A stretch of DNA of 64,000 nucleotides from Rubinisphaera italica (GCF_007859715.1 NZ_SJPG01000001.1:2692728-2756727); one strand, 5' to 3'. Counted from the stretch's first letter, positions 26,881 to 36,532 are shown. Program-made: numbers and translations. Notes: generated by a model from the sequence alone, not told the origin.

Positions 26881-29109
26881 TTATTCTCCACCATTGAGAA
26901 GCTTTGCAGGTGGGACATTGGCGGCAATACGGGAAAAGGCTTCGAGCATCTGCTCTTCAACTTCCGCAATGGTCGTTCCTCCGGGGACATTAATCCATTC
27001 CCCTTTTCCGGCAAATGCCATTGCACGCATCAAATTGCGATCTGCACCAGCACCAACAGAAAGTGTGTGAATGGTATACCCCTTATCGATGGCGAGCTTC
27101 GCCTGATAAAATGCATACTGTTTGTGTCGATTCGACGTTGTATAATCCGCGGAGCCATCATCATCGAAGTCCGTCAGCTCATTCCAGTTCCAATCAGAGG
27201 GCAGGCTCCATCCCGACGGACTGCGATTGGCATTACCATCTGTCATCACCAGTAATGTCGGACGAGAACCGGGACGCGCCTGAGTATCGAGCAGATTCAT
27301 CGCTTCTTCAATACCGTAGCCCAAACCTGTATAAACATTGTAATGACCGGCTTGCTTGCGACGTTGAATTTCATCCAGGCTCTCATAGTCATTTGTAATC
27401 CATTCTGTCCCGAGATCTCGTAAAACAACACCGTTTTCATTCTTGACCTGATATTCAACACGAGACGTCGAATCGTAAGTGGCGATGCCAGCGTGATCTC
27501 CGAAATCGAGATCCTCCAGAAATCCAAGAAACAGACTCATGCCGTTTTTCATGGCATGAAAAGGATAGTGAGGCGTTTTCCACAAATCAGCGGTCTGTGT
27601 CGTCCGAGGTTGCTGGCTGAGCAGATAGTCAACAAAGTTCAAGCCACCATATTTTTTTCGATATCCAGCGTCTTTTACTTGAGCACTCGTTCGGACATAG
27701 TTGATGTAACTGTCCCAACTCCCAGAGTCATATGGATAAGAGGTGTTGTCCAGACAGAATGCTTCTTTCACATTTTCATTGCTGTCTTCAAAAAATTGAT
27801 ACTCAGCACCACCGCTTCCTGGATTCTCGAAAGATTCTCCGTATCCGGGACCATCACCGCTGAAGTTTCTGCCTGATTTGATCCAGGCATTTACAATCGC
27901 TTTCCCTTCATTGGATCCTGTTCCCAGGAACGTTCCCGTATGGCCGGTTAAATTATCAAATTTCTGCTGGACTCCATCAGTGAATTCCAGAACAACATTC
28001 GAGAGATCCTTAGTCGATTCCACATAAATCGAATTCTCCATAAATGTCACTTCAATATGAGGGATCCTAGTACCTTGAGCGTCCTGTCCTGCGACCGTAA
28101 CAGCCGTTGTTCCCGCGCGAATATAAGCCGCATGAATCGATTCGTTGTCGTGACTGCCTGAACCAGCATACGTACGATTCGTCCCCGATTGATTATCAAA
28201 AAACTGATAACCTCCATCCTCAAAAATCAAATAGACTTCATGAATTTCCTGATCAGAATCAACATCGATTTCATCGTCGCGAAATTTGACATAGATCTTT
28301 GCTTCCCCGGCTTGATCAGGGTCTTCACCTTCAACCGTTAACCATTCCGGAGTGAATTCGAGGCAGCCTATATCCAGCGGTTGTAGGGTATCGTAAATAT
28401 CTCGTATATTCCCTTCGAGCGCGACTCGACCAAATCGGCTCAGTGAACTGAGTTGACTGTCGTAATTCATACTGCCGGAATAATCGAGTACAGAAACGAT
28501 GTCGCGAGCTTCGACAAATGCAACTGCCGAGGCCGCGACGGCTGCTTTATCATTTCCGCCAATCGGGGCAAAAAAGAGATCGACCATACCGTCGGGGAGT
28601 GTGGTATCGGGATTTGTCCGTCGGGCCGTGACCTGGACGACATTATAAGAGGCGCTCCCACTGTAAGGAGCATCGCCCCATTCGACTTCGAATCGTTGTA
28701 AATCGTCATTGAAGACACGCCGACCGAATGCGACATCGACATCAGGATCGACATACACGCCATTGAGAGCTGCTACCTTTTCTGCCATGAGTTTTGCTGA
28801 ATCGATGGCAATCGAATTGATATCACCTGCCGCTGTTCCTCCACCGACCGTTTCCCCATCTTCTCCAGCCGTTTCGATCACTGCGATAATTTCTTGAGCA
28901 GCAGCCAGGGCGGCTGCATCAACTGCTTTCTGCAGATTAATTTTTGTTAGAGACAACACACCAATGTCGACACTTAAGGCGACAAATCCTATGGCTCCAA
29001 CCAGACATATCGCCGCAAGGACCATAAAGGCCCCGCGTCTCTGGTTGAATTCGTCCACGAGTTTGCGACGACTGTTTTTGATTCTGACTATGGGGTTCAT
29101 CATGGCCAT
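26881..29109 (-). CDS. TadG-like protein with von Willebrand A domain
   Basis: 742 aa. The N-terminus is a Flp-pilus-type leader (RRGAFMVLAAICLVGAIGFV, then ALSVDIGVL) with LQKAVDAAALAAAQ, as in TadE/TadG proteins. A vWA domain starts with the MIDAS DYSGSMNYD at about 210 and has TLLVMTDGNAN near 655. Between these are two imperfect repeats of about 90 residues: EIHEVYLIFEDGGYQFFDNQ and LSNVVLEFTDGVQQKFDNLT, each followed by TG(S)xxGTFLGTGSxxGKAI-like text. It follows two TadE genes on the same strand, so the three form a pseudopilin-like operon. Role: probably surface adhesion or pilus assembly. Confidence 0.85.
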   Translation of the reverse strand: MAMMNPIVRIKNSRRKLVDEFNQRRGAFMVLAAICLVGAIGFVALSVDIGVLSLTKINLQKAVDAAALAAAQEIIAVIETAGEDGETVGGGTAAGDINSIAIDSAKLMAEKVAALNGVYVDPDVDVAFGRRVFNDDLQRFEVEWGDAPYSGSASYNVVQVTARRTNPDTTLPDGMVDLFFAPIGGNDKAAVAASAVAFVEARDIVSVLDYSGSMNYDSQLSSLSRFGRVALEGNIRDIYDTLQPLDIGCLEFTPEWLTVEGEDPDQAGEAKIYVKFRDDEIDVDSDQEIHEVYLIFEDGGYQFFDNQSGTNRTYAGSGSHDNESIHAAYIRAGTTAVTVAGQDAQGTRIPHIEVTFMENSIYVESTKDLSNVVLEFTDGVQQKFDNLTGHTGTFLGTGSNEGKAIVNAWIKSGRNFSGDGPGYGESFENPGSGGAEYQFFEDSNENVKEAFCLDNTSYPYDSGSWDSYINYVRTSAQVKDAGYRKKYGGLNFVDYLLSQQPRTTQTADLWKTPHYPFHAMKNGMSLFLGFLEDLDFGDHAGIATYDSTSRVEYQVKNENGVVLRDLGTEWITNDYESLDEIQRRKQAGHYNVYTGLGYGIEEAMNLLDTQARPGSRPTLLVMTDGNANRSPSGWSLPSDWNWNELTDFDDDGSADYTTSNRHKQYAFYQAKLAIDKGYTIHTLSVGAGADRNLMRAMAFAGKGEWINVPGGTTIAEVEEQMLEAFSRIAANVPPAKLLNGGE

Positions 29110-29219
29110 GGCCTCTAGTGTTTCATTGTTCTCATGAGTGCTCTCCTGGCGAATAATTCCTGAAGCTCGCGGCCCGAGTTTACTTTTTCAAAGACTTCGT
29201 TTTGTAAAATGCTCATGTA

Positions 29220-29720
29220 TCAATTCATCAGCGAGATTCGTCCGGCTCGCATTACTATTCGAGCGTTAATATTTCGTCCGTTCATCAACCCATGCGGGAA
29301 AGTGCTGACTTGTTCAAATGGAATCGTCGCTTCTAATTTGAAGAGACGTCGCTCATTAGCAGGATTTGCCAGGTCAAATGTTTGGCCGACATCATTTCCA
29401 TCAGCAGAGGTCAGTGTGATCGTAATGTCATCTCCGGGATAACCTCCAGCTTTCAGAAAATTACGGATATCGCGAATGACTTTCTCGTTTGGAGATTCCC
29501 CTTCGGGAACAATTTCCGACCAATCCATACTTGCCAACCGGCCAGCTTCCCTCAGTGCTGCAGAAAGTTGTGTCGTGGCTTCCAGGGCATTCCCCATTTC
29601 GACCATTCCGAGAATCAGAAACATGAACACCGGAGCGATAATTGCAAATTCGACGAGCGCTGCTCCTCGGCGATCATTGAGTTCAGGTTGAATTTGAGAT
29701 TTTGAAATGATGCGATTCAT
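29220..29720 (-). CDS. TadE-like pseudopilin
   Basis: 166 aa. RRGAALVEFAIIAPVFMFLI near residues 17-36 is the TadE leader and helix, with conserved Glu five residues after the processing site region. The remainder is a small periplasmic domain with LREAGRLASM. It lies between a second TadE gene and the vWA TadG gene, 41 and 110 bases apart. Confidence 0.85.
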   Translation of the reverse strand: MNRIISKSQIQPELNDRRGAALVEFAIIAPVFMFLILGMVEMGNALEATTQLSAALREAGRLASMDWSEIVPEGESPNEKVIRDIRNFLKAGGYPGDDITITLTSADGNDVGQTFDLANPANERRLFKLEATIPFEQVSTFPHGLMNGRNINARIVMRAGRISLMN

Positions 29721-29761
29721 TGTGGCAATATTCTTTGGAAATTGGCTTCAAATGAAAAATA

Positions 29762-30259
29762 CTATTCATGCCTCATTACGGACTGACTGTGTAGTGTGAG
29801 ATTGTCAGTCCAGAATGGCGGAAACAGGGCGACTTCTTCATAGGGGATAGACAGTCTAATAATATACAGATGACGTGTAGTCGCATTGGCCAGTTCAATG
29901 TCCGGCAGGTCTTCAAAGTCGAGGTCATCGGTTGGAGAATCCGAGGAGTCAAACACATCGGCATCTTTGACAATGATTGAAAGCGAACTCGTATCGATGG
30001 CCGCAGAGACCACTCGCAAAGCTTCCATTTTGACATCGGTCGTTGTCACGCCATTGGCGACTCCATACCGGGCGGCTTTCTTAGCTGCGCCTCTCAATGT
30101 CGTTTGCACCATATAGGCATGACCAAATTCCACCATCGCTGCCAGAAAGATTCCAAAGACCGGAACCACAACCGCAAATTCAACGGTAGCGGCTCCGCGA
30201 CGTTTTTGATCGCAAGTGTTCTTGACTGCAGTCCGTGATTTTTTGTTGAAGAGTTTCAT
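29762..30259 (-). CDS. TadE-like pseudopilin
   Basis: 165 aa. RRGAATVEFAVVVPVFGIFL near residues 20-40 is the TadE signature, followed by AYMVQTTLRGAAKKAARYGV. It is probably the first gene of the three-gene Tad operon. No prepilin peptidase, secretin or ATPase gene is present in the window, so the secretion machinery must be elsewhere. Confidence 0.85.
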   Translation of the reverse strand: MKLFNKKSRTAVKNTCDQKRRGAATVEFAVVVPVFGIFLAAMVEFGHAYMVQTTLRGAAKKAARYGVANGVTTTDVKMEALRVVSAAIDTSSLSIIVKDADVFDSSDSPTDDLDFEDLPDIELANATTRHLYIIRLSIPYEEVALFPPFWTDNLTLHSQSVMRHE

Positions 30260-30728
30260 TTGAGGTTTGATCTACAAAAAGGTTCCGTCCGAATCCTGAT
30301 TTCAGCAGAATGCAAGTTCGAGAATTTCCAGAATGAAAAATCTGAAGCATCATGAAAACGTACATTGTTTTTTTGAGAAATCACTCAACAAACTGCAACA
30401 TTTTCAGAGATATTTCCAAATGGTGAAATTTGAAAATCCATGCGCAGTCCTTAGAGAACCTGATGAGATTACAAAGCAACATTAGAGAGTTGTGTTGCAT
30501 ATTTTCATCGCGATTAGGTTGCGAATTCACAACACGTTTTGTTGCTCTCGATTAGCATCGTTATTGCTGAACAATGAAATGAAGCAGAATGATCCAACCG
30601 AAATACGTAATGAATGCTGATGCAGAAACAGTGCCACTGAGAGTATAATTGCAGCCTGTGTGCAGGTGGGAAAGTAAAATAATTGGAACAGTAACCAAAG
30701 AAAAATATCCTCTGAATGGAAGTGCTTC
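30260..30728. other. Intergenic region upstream of the Tad operon
   Basis: About 470 AT-rich bases. The Tad operon promoter should be here. I see no gene or strong terminator; GTTGTG and CACAAC near 30490-30535 form only a weak, distant inverted repeat. Confidence 0.4.
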
Positions 30729-31619
30729 TTATGGACTGAGCAAATATTCTTTCACGAAAGCGGTCGCACGATCTGTCACTTGAGGGCCGGCACCTGCGAC
30801 ACCATGATTTCCGCCGGGAATAATCAATAGTTCTGATTTCACACCGGCTTCCTGTAATTTTTGATCCATCTTTTTCGCATGTTCGATCGGTACGATGTCA
30901 TCATGATCGCCGTGGACCTGCATGACTGGGGGATCATCATCTGAAACAAAACTGATTGGAGAAACATCATCTTTGGCATCCTGTTTCATTTCATCAGCGG
31001 AAGTTCGGGGCTCATATCCGAGTAGTTGACGATAAGCGGGATGTTTATGTTCTATCTCGCTGAGCAAGGACCAGTCGGTCGGTCCGGCAAAACTGATGGC
31101 ACAATTGACGCGGGACGATTCCTGTTCGACAGGATCCTCTGATTTCGGTTCCGCTGCATCGTCATGCAAAGCAACCCATAACGTAAGATGCCCGCCGGCA
31201 GACCCACCTGTCACTCCAATCCGTTGTGGGTCCAGATTCCATTTTCCCGCATTGTGTCTGATGAACTGAATCGCCCGGACACAATCGTTGACCTGAGCAG
31301 GATGTGGATCGACATTAGTAAAGCGATATTCGACGGCAACAACAGAAAACAGACCTTTTTCAAAGCCTTGCCGGAGCCATCCGGGAATTTGATTTTTAGA
31401 GCCCCCTCTCCAACCGCCGCCGTGGATGTAAACCATTACCGGTGCAGGCTTCTCTGATTTTGTCTGATAAACATCCAGCACCTGGGACTTATCTTGGTCA
31501 TCATAAGCGACATTTTTCTGGGCAGGAGCGAATGGCGGTTGAGCCATAATTGACGACGCATGCTCCATACTGGCTGCAACGAGAACAATTCCGATCATCA
31601 ATCTGCAAAACCGCTTCAT
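30729..31619 (-). CDS. Exported alpha/beta-hydrolase (BD-FAE-like esterase)
   Basis: 296 aa from ATG 31619 (AGGA at 8 bases). A signal peptide ends near IMAQ. Catalytic motifs: YIHGGGWRGGS (oxyanion), GVTGGSAGGHL (nucleophile Ser), HGDHDDIVP (Asp) and PGGNHGV (His). It is related to the esterase at 4.4 kb but lacks the EF-hand tail. It probably removes acyl groups from polysaccharides or aryl esters. It is divergent from the glycosidase gene at 31862. Confidence 0.88.
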   Translation of the reverse strand: MKRFCRLMIGIVLVAASMEHASSIMAQPPFAPAQKNVAYDDQDKSQVLDVYQTKSEKPAPVMVYIHGGGWRGGSKNQIPGWLRQGFEKGLFSVVAVEYRFTNVDPHPAQVNDCVRAIQFIRHNAGKWNLDPQRIGVTGGSAGGHLTLWVALHDDAAEPKSEDPVEQESSRVNCAISFAGPTDWSLLSEIEHKHPAYRQLLGYEPRTSADEMKQDAKDDVSPISFVSDDDPPVMQVHGDHDDIVPIEHAKKMDQKLQEAGVKSELLIIPGGNHGVAGAGPQVTDRATAFVKEYLLSP

Positions 31620-31861
31620 CTGCTGATTCCTTTGTCTGTTCAGAGCACACAATTCCTGCCACATGCATTCATGCTAACCAAAACTATAAGATAACAACAT
31701 ATAACGCAAAGTCGATCTTAACAGTCACGTCGATTTTCTCAATTTCGTTTCTTCGCAATCCCCTCTATACTCTTGCAAGACTCGATCACAAATTAATGGA
31801 TGCATGACTGCACGAAACACAAAAGTTGGTCGAGTTTCAGCAAAGATGCGAAAGGCAACTC

Positions 31862-34555
31862 ATGGCGAATGATTCACCGACTCAAGACGAACAACTTACA
31901 GCCGAACATAAGCGCTTACAGGAAAGCCGGGAACGGAAAGTCAACTGGAAACGTTGGGGGCCGTATTTAGCCGAACGACAATGGGGAACGGTCCGCGAAG
32001 ATTATTCGGCTTATGGGCATGCCTGGTGGCATTTTCCTCACGATCATTCCCGCAATCGAGTTTATCGCTGGGGGGAAGATGGACTGCTCGGATTGACGGA
32101 CCGGGAATGTCGACTCTGCTTTTCGTTCGCACTTTGGAATGGAAATGATTCCATTTTGAAAGAACGACTCTTCGGATTGACAGGGCCAGAGGGGAATCAT
32201 GGTGAGGATGTCAAAGAGTATTATTACTACCAGGATTCCACGCCCACACATTCCTACATGAAGGCGATGTATCGCTATCCCCAGGCTGCGTATCCGTATA
32301 TTGAACTGGTTACGGAAAATCGTAAGCGGTCGTTAGAGGAACGTGAATACGAACTGCTCGACACCGGCATTTTTGACGAGAATCGATTTTTCGATGTCGA
32401 AATTGAATACGCCAAGCAAACTGAAGACGACATTCTCATTCGTTTGACGATTACAAATCAAGGGCCGGAAGATCATGATATTTCTGTACTGCCTACGTTC
32501 TGGTTTCGCAACACCTGGATTTGGGGTTGTCGTCATGAAGGGTGTTCACTCAAACCCCGCATTCGAGAAATTGATGAGAACACCGTCGAAACAAACCACG
32601 AGTCTCTCGAACCATTCCGATGCTCTTTCGGACCCAATCCTCAGGGAAACCCTCGCCCACTCTTGTTTACAGAAAATGAAACCAACAATCCTGCATTATA
32701 CGGGACTGAGTCTTACACACCTTACATGAAGGACGCTTTTCATCGTTATGTTGTCAATGGTGAAAAGGAAACGGTTAATCCGGCCAAAAAAGGGACAAAA
32801 GCGGCAGGATTGTATGAGCTTAACATTAAGTCTGGTGAAAGTGTTCAAATTGAAGTTCGCATGACGGACATTGAATCCGCAAGCCCTGAACCATTCAACC
32901 CTGAGTTTGACACAATAATGTCTCAAAGGAAGGCCGAGTCGAATGAGTTTTATCAGACAATCATTCCTCAAGCAGCGTCTCCAGATCAGACAGCCGTCAT
33001 GCGTCAGGCTTATTCAGGCTTGCTTTGGTCAAAACAGTTTTATCACTACATTGTCGAAGACTGGATCAACGGAGACACTCTAGTCAACTCACCGCCAGAA
33101 CCGAGAAATGAAGGCCGTAATCACAACTGGAAACACGTCTACGCGCGGGACATTATTTCCATGCCAGATACTTGGGAGTATCCGTGGTTTGCGGCTTGGG
33201 ATCTGGCGTTTCACATGATTCCGATGGCCAGGCTCGATCCCGATTTTGCCAAGCGTCAATTGATGTTGCTGATGCGGGAATGGTACATGCACCCCAATGG
33301 GCAACTGCCAGCATACGAGTATGCATTTTACGACGTCAATCCACCCGTTCATGCCTGGGCCTGTTTACGAGTATTTCAAATGACAGGCTCCAAGGATTTT
33401 CGATTTTTGTCGAAAGCCTTTCAACGTCTCTTATTGAATTTCACCTGGTGGGTGAATCAGATCGACAAAAACGGAGACAATGTATTCGCAGGAGGATTCC
33501 TCGGGCTTGATAACATTGGAGTATTCGACCGTACCAAAGGGCTGCCCAAAGGCGCCTTTCTGGAACAGGCCGATGGAACTTCCTGGATGGCATTCTATTG
33601 CGGCACAATGTTGATGATCGCCCTCGAACTGGCCAGGAACGACGATTCGTATGCTGAAATGGCCTCCAAGTTTCTCGATCACTTTGTCCGAATCACCGAT
33701 GCAATGAATTCACTCGATGGTTCCGGTTTATGGGACGAAGAGGATCATTTCTATTACGATCACTTGCGTATCGACGGTCAGAATATGCCCCTCAAAGTTC
33801 GCTCACTGGTCGGTCTACTCCCGTTGATCGCAGTGGTCATTCTGGATGAAGCACAGATTGACAAACTTCCCAGTTTCCGTCGCAAACTCGACTGGTTTTT
33901 GAAGTATCGTCACGATCTGGTGAAGCATATCACGTTTGCAAAAAGCGATGATAACAGCAGCCGAATGTTACTCTCCATTCCTTCGGAAGAACGACTCATA
34001 CACGTCATTTCAATCCTGCTGGACGAAACTGAGTTTTTATCGGAATACGGCATCCGTTCATTATCCAAGCGTCATAAGGAAGAGCCCTTTGAACTGGAAA
34101 TTCAGGGAGTTAAACACTGTGTCGCTTACATTCCAGGAGAATCCGATAGCTGGATGTTTGGTGGGAATTCAAACTGGCGAGGGCCAATCTGGTTTCCAAT
34201 CAATTACATTTTGATCGAGTCTTTAAGACATTATTATCGTTTCTACGACGATGATTTAATGGTTGAATGCCCGACCGGTTCTGGGAAAATGATGAATCTC
34301 GATCAGGTTGCCGATGAATTAATGCATCGACTTTCCAAATTATTCCTGATGGATGACAAAGAAAAACATCGCCCAAGTATGATCAGCCATGCCAATGGAA
34401 TTGATCCTGAATTGTGGCAGCAGAATCTCTTATTCTACGAATATTTCCATGGAGATACAGGGGAAGGATTGGGAGCAAGTCATCAGACGGGGTGGACCTC
34501 GCTTATCGCGACCTGTATGGAAATGCTCAATCGGAAATCACCTTCAACCGATTGA
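31862..34555 (+). CDS. GH63-like glycoside hydrolase (mannosylglycerate hydrolase/glucosidase type)
   Basis: 897 aa from ATG 31862; the upstream TTG 31826 is less likely. No signal peptide. The N-terminal beta-domain has RQWGTVREDYSAYGHAWWHF; the (alpha/alpha)6 barrel starts near residue 375, with YPWFAAWDLAFHMIP (probable catalytic Asp), LPAYEYAFYDVNPPVHAWA and a late NSNWRGPIWFPINYILIESL. The length and motifs match the MGH1-like GH63 group found in many planctomycetes. It probably acts on cytoplasmic gluco- or mannosides such as compatible solutes. It is 99 bases upstream of the Ro60 gene on the same strand. Confidence 0.85.
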   Translation: MANDSPTQDEQLTAEHKRLQESRERKVNWKRWGPYLAERQWGTVREDYSAYGHAWWHFPHDHSRNRVYRWGEDGLLGLTDRECRLCFSFALWNGNDSILKERLFGLTGPEGNHGEDVKEYYYYQDSTPTHSYMKAMYRYPQAAYPYIELVTENRKRSLEEREYELLDTGIFDENRFFDVEIEYAKQTEDDILIRLTITNQGPEDHDISVLPTFWFRNTWIWGCRHEGCSLKPRIREIDENTVETNHESLEPFRCSFGPNPQGNPRPLLFTENETNNPALYGTESYTPYMKDAFHRYVVNGEKETVNPAKKGTKAAGLYELNIKSGESVQIEVRMTDIESASPEPFNPEFDTIMSQRKAESNEFYQTIIPQAASPDQTAVMRQAYSGLLWSKQFYHYIVEDWINGDTLVNSPPEPRNEGRNHNWKHVYARDIISMPDTWEYPWFAAWDLAFHMIPMARLDPDFAKRQLMLLMREWYMHPNGQLPAYEYAFYDVNPPVHAWACLRVFQMTGSKDFRFLSKAFQRLLLNFTWWVNQIDKNGDNVFAGGFLGLDNIGVFDRTKGLPKGAFLEQADGTSWMAFYCGTMLMIALELARNDDSYAEMASKFLDHFVRITDAMNSLDGSGLWDEEDHFYYDHLRIDGQNMPLKVRSLVGLLPLIAVVILDEAQIDKLPSFRRKLDWFLKYRHDLVKHITFAKSDDNSSRMLLSIPSEERLIHVISILLDETEFLSEYGIRSLSKRHKEEPFELEIQGVKHCVAYIPGESDSWMFGGNSNWRGPIWFPINYILIESLRHYYRFYDDDLMVECPTGSGKMMNLDQVADELMHRLSKLFLMDDKEKHRPSMISHANGIDPELWQQNLLFYEYFHGDTGEGLGASHQTGWTSLIATCMEMLNRKSPSTD

Positions 34556-34640
34556 TTTCCATAAATTGTATATTCTGAATAAATATTCGTTTCAGCGCGA
34601 ACCAATGTGCACCAGTTAGTCTCTTATCCTCCAGTAATTA

Positions 34641-34649
34641 AGGAGGAAA
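34641..34649 (+). promoter_or_regulatory. Strong Shine-Dalgarno site of the Ro60 gene
   Basis: AGGAGGAAA lies before ATG 34655 and selects that start over an in-frame upstream codon at 34607. Confidence 0.8.
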
Positions 34650-34654
34650 GAGAG

Positions 34655-36232
34655 ATGGCAAATAAGAATTTATTCAACACGTTAATCGGGAATTCTGGCC
34701 CAAAAGCGAACACTCGCAATGAAGCAGGTGGGTTGGCTTATCAGATGTCACCGAAGCAGTCGCTTGCCCAGTATGCTGCGACGGGTTGTTTCAACGGGAC
34801 ATTCTACTCCAGTGGAGCCGACCAGGTCGATGCCGTGCTCGAACTGTGCGAACAGATCGAACCAGAATTTATCGCTCGAACTGCATTGTACGCCCGCAAT
34901 GAAGGTCATATGAAGGATATGCCAGCATTGTTATGTGCAGTGTTATCGGTTAAGGCACCGGGGTTGTTGATCAAGATCTTCAATCTGGTCATCGATTCGC
35001 CCAGGATGCTGCGTAACTTTGTGCAGATTATGCGTTCGGGAATTGTCGGACGTAAGAGCCTGGGGACGTTACCAAAGCAGTTGATTCGCAACTGGCTGGA
35101 AGCTCGAACGGCTGAGCAGTTGTTTGTCGGATCTATAGGAAACGATCCCTCACTCGCCGATGTGATCAAGATGGTTCACCCAAAGCCAGCAACGCCAGAG
35201 CGCTCGGCTTTGTATGCCTACTTGATTGGTCGTGAGAGTAATTGGTCAGATCTACCCGAGTTGATTGGGCAGTATGAAAAGTTCAAGCGAAACACAAATC
35301 CGGGTAAGGTTGCCGTGCCTGATGTTCCCTTCCAGATGTTGACGGCTTTGCCATTAACGAAGAAGGACTGGGGACAGATCGCCCGGAACGCTTCCTGGCA
35401 AATGACTCGTATGAACTTGAATACGTTTTTGCGTCATGGTGTTTTTGAGAGTGCGGAATTGACAGGAATTGTGGCAAATCGATTGCGAAATCCGCGAAAG
35501 ATTGCTGCCGTTCGCGTGTTTCCGTATCAGTTAATGGCGGCTTACATGAATTCTGCGAGCGAAGTGCCGCAGATCATTCTTAACGCATTGCAGGATGCGA
35601 TGGAAATCGCCATTAAGAATGTGCCTCGTGTGACTGGAAAAGTGTATGTCTTCCCGGACGTTTCGGGGTCGATGCATTCTCCAGTGACAGGACATCGTGC
35701 CGGATCGACTTCCAAGGTTCGTTGCCTGGATGTTGCAGCTCTAGTCGCTGCAGCGATTCTGCGAAAGAACCCGGAAGCCGAAGTGATTCCATTCGAATCG
35801 AAGGCGATCACCTGTCTGTTGAATCCACGCGATAGCGTGATGACGAATGCCAGAATTCTGGCTTCATTGCCAGCTGGTGGAACCAACTGCAGTGCTCCTC
35901 TGGAGTACTTGAATCGCCAGAAGGCGAAGGGAGATTTGTTGATTTACGTTTCGGATAACGAATCGTGGCTCGACTCGCCTCACTACGGATGGTGCGGAGG
36001 CGGAGCAACCGCGACGATGCAGGAATGGGCTACGTTCAAGCGACGAAATCGTCAGGCCAAAATGGTCTGTATCGATATTCAGCCGTATGCACATACGCAG
36101 GCGGTCGAACGAGCTGATATTGTTAACGTCGGTGGTTTCAGTGACCAGGTCTTCAAGTTGATTGCTAATGTCTCAAAAGGACAGGCCAGCGAGAATCACT
36201 GGGTGAATGAAATCGAACGGATGCGTTTGTAA
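34655..36232 (+). CDS. rsr: Ro60/TROVE-domain RNA-binding protein (Rsr)
   Basis: 525 aa, close to the length of animal Ro60. Residues 1-320 form the TROVE ring of HEAT-like helices: GGLAYQMSPKQSLAQYAATG at about 24-43, then FIARTALYARNEGHMKDMPA and LPLTKKDWGQIARNASWQMT. Residues about 325-525 are a von Willebrand A domain with an intact MIDAS: DVSGS at about 335, Thr in GGTNCSAPL near 406 and YVSDNESW near 430. Established for the family: the ring binds 3' ends of misfolded RNAs, the outer face binds Y RNAs, and the bacterial protein works with exonucleases such as PNPase. Three Y-RNA-like RNAs follow directly on the same strand, which supports the call. No rtcB/rtcA genes are nearby. Confidence 0.95.
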   Translation: MANKNLFNTLIGNSGPKANTRNEAGGLAYQMSPKQSLAQYAATGCFNGTFYSSGADQVDAVLELCEQIEPEFIARTALYARNEGHMKDMPALLCAVLSVKAPGLLIKIFNLVIDSPRMLRNFVQIMRSGIVGRKSLGTLPKQLIRNWLEARTAEQLFVGSIGNDPSLADVIKMVHPKPATPERSALYAYLIGRESNWSDLPELIGQYEKFKRNTNPGKVAVPDVPFQMLTALPLTKKDWGQIARNASWQMTRMNLNTFLRHGVFESAELTGIVANRLRNPRKIAAVRVFPYQLMAAYMNSASEVPQIILNALQDAMEIAIKNVPRVTGKVYVFPDVSGSMHSPVTGHRAGSTSKVRCLDVAALVAAAILRKNPEAEVIPFESKAITCLLNPRDSVMTNARILASLPAGGTNCSAPLEYLNRQKAKGDLLIYVSDNESWLDSPHYGWCGGGATATMQEWATFKRRNRQAKMVCIDIQPYAHTQAVERADIVNVGGFSDQVFKLIANVSKGQASENHWVNEIERMRL

Positions 36233-36242
36233 CTAAGGAACC

Positions 36243-36271
36243 GTAACCCCCGGTGCAAGCCGGGGTGTTAC
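36243..36271. repeat. Palindromic intergenic repeat (REP-like) after the Ro60 gene
   Basis: GTAAC-CCCCGG, loop TGCAAG, CCGGGG-T-GTTAC: 11 bp with one bulged T. No T-run follows, so it is a hairpin that may protect the mRNA end rather than a classic terminator. It looks like a dispersed planctomycete repeat; I see one copy in the window. Confidence 0.7.
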
Positions 36272-36305
36272 ATACTCTGCATAATTTTGCTGAAACATTG
36301 AAGCC

Positions 36306-36380
36306 GGGAGTCGAATGCTTTTGGGACTACATTTGTCCAATGTATCGATGTCTCAAAGACCCCTTGTCGACTTCTTTTCT
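36306..36380 (+). ncRNA. Y-RNA-like structured RNA 1
   Basis: Outer stem GGGAGTCGA (36306-36314) with TCGACTTCT (36367-36375), two G-U pairs; internal loop; middle stem TTTGGGAC (36320-36327) with GTCTCAAA (36350-36357), one G-U; apical hairpin TACATT/AATGTA with a 5-base loop. A T-rich end follows. It shares with RNAs 2 and 3 the 5' motif GAATGC-NNN-TGG...TACA and the opposing CTTGT. It has no T-arm or D-arm. I infer a Ro60 ligand without a tRNA-mimic head. Confidence 0.62.
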
Positions 36381-36390
36381 ATGTTTCCAG

Positions 36391-36417
36391 TGTAGGTCAG
36401 GCACTGCCTGACCTACA
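36391..36417. repeat. Perfect 13-bp palindrome
   Basis: TGTAGGTCAGGCA, one base, then its exact reverse complement. It sits between RNA 1 and RNA 2. It looks like a dispersed REP-type element; no T-run follows. Confidence 0.7.
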
Positions 36418-36437
36418 CCATTATGAATATTGAACCC

Positions 36438-36532
36438 GTCAGGGAATGCCGTTGGGAGTACATGGTCTTAACCGGTTCAACTCCGGTCCGCTTTGCGGAA
36501 ACTCTCAGCAACACTTGTCCCTGGCTTTTTTT
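36438..36532 (+). ncRNA. Y-RNA-like structured RNA 2 with T-arm
   Basis: Terminal stem GTCAGGGA (36438-36445) with TCCCTGGC (36518-36525), one G-U. An internal loop of ATGCC opposite ACTTG follows, then GTTG/CAAC and GGAGT/ACTCT. The head holds a canonical T-arm, ACCGG-TTCAACT-CCGGT (36471-36487), directly followed by a closed mini-acceptor CCGC-TTT-GCGG (36488-36498). The end is CTTTTTTT, an intrinsic terminator. The T-loop fits the TTCRANY rule. There is no D-arm. The shared 5' motif and CTTGT are present. Confidence 0.75.
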
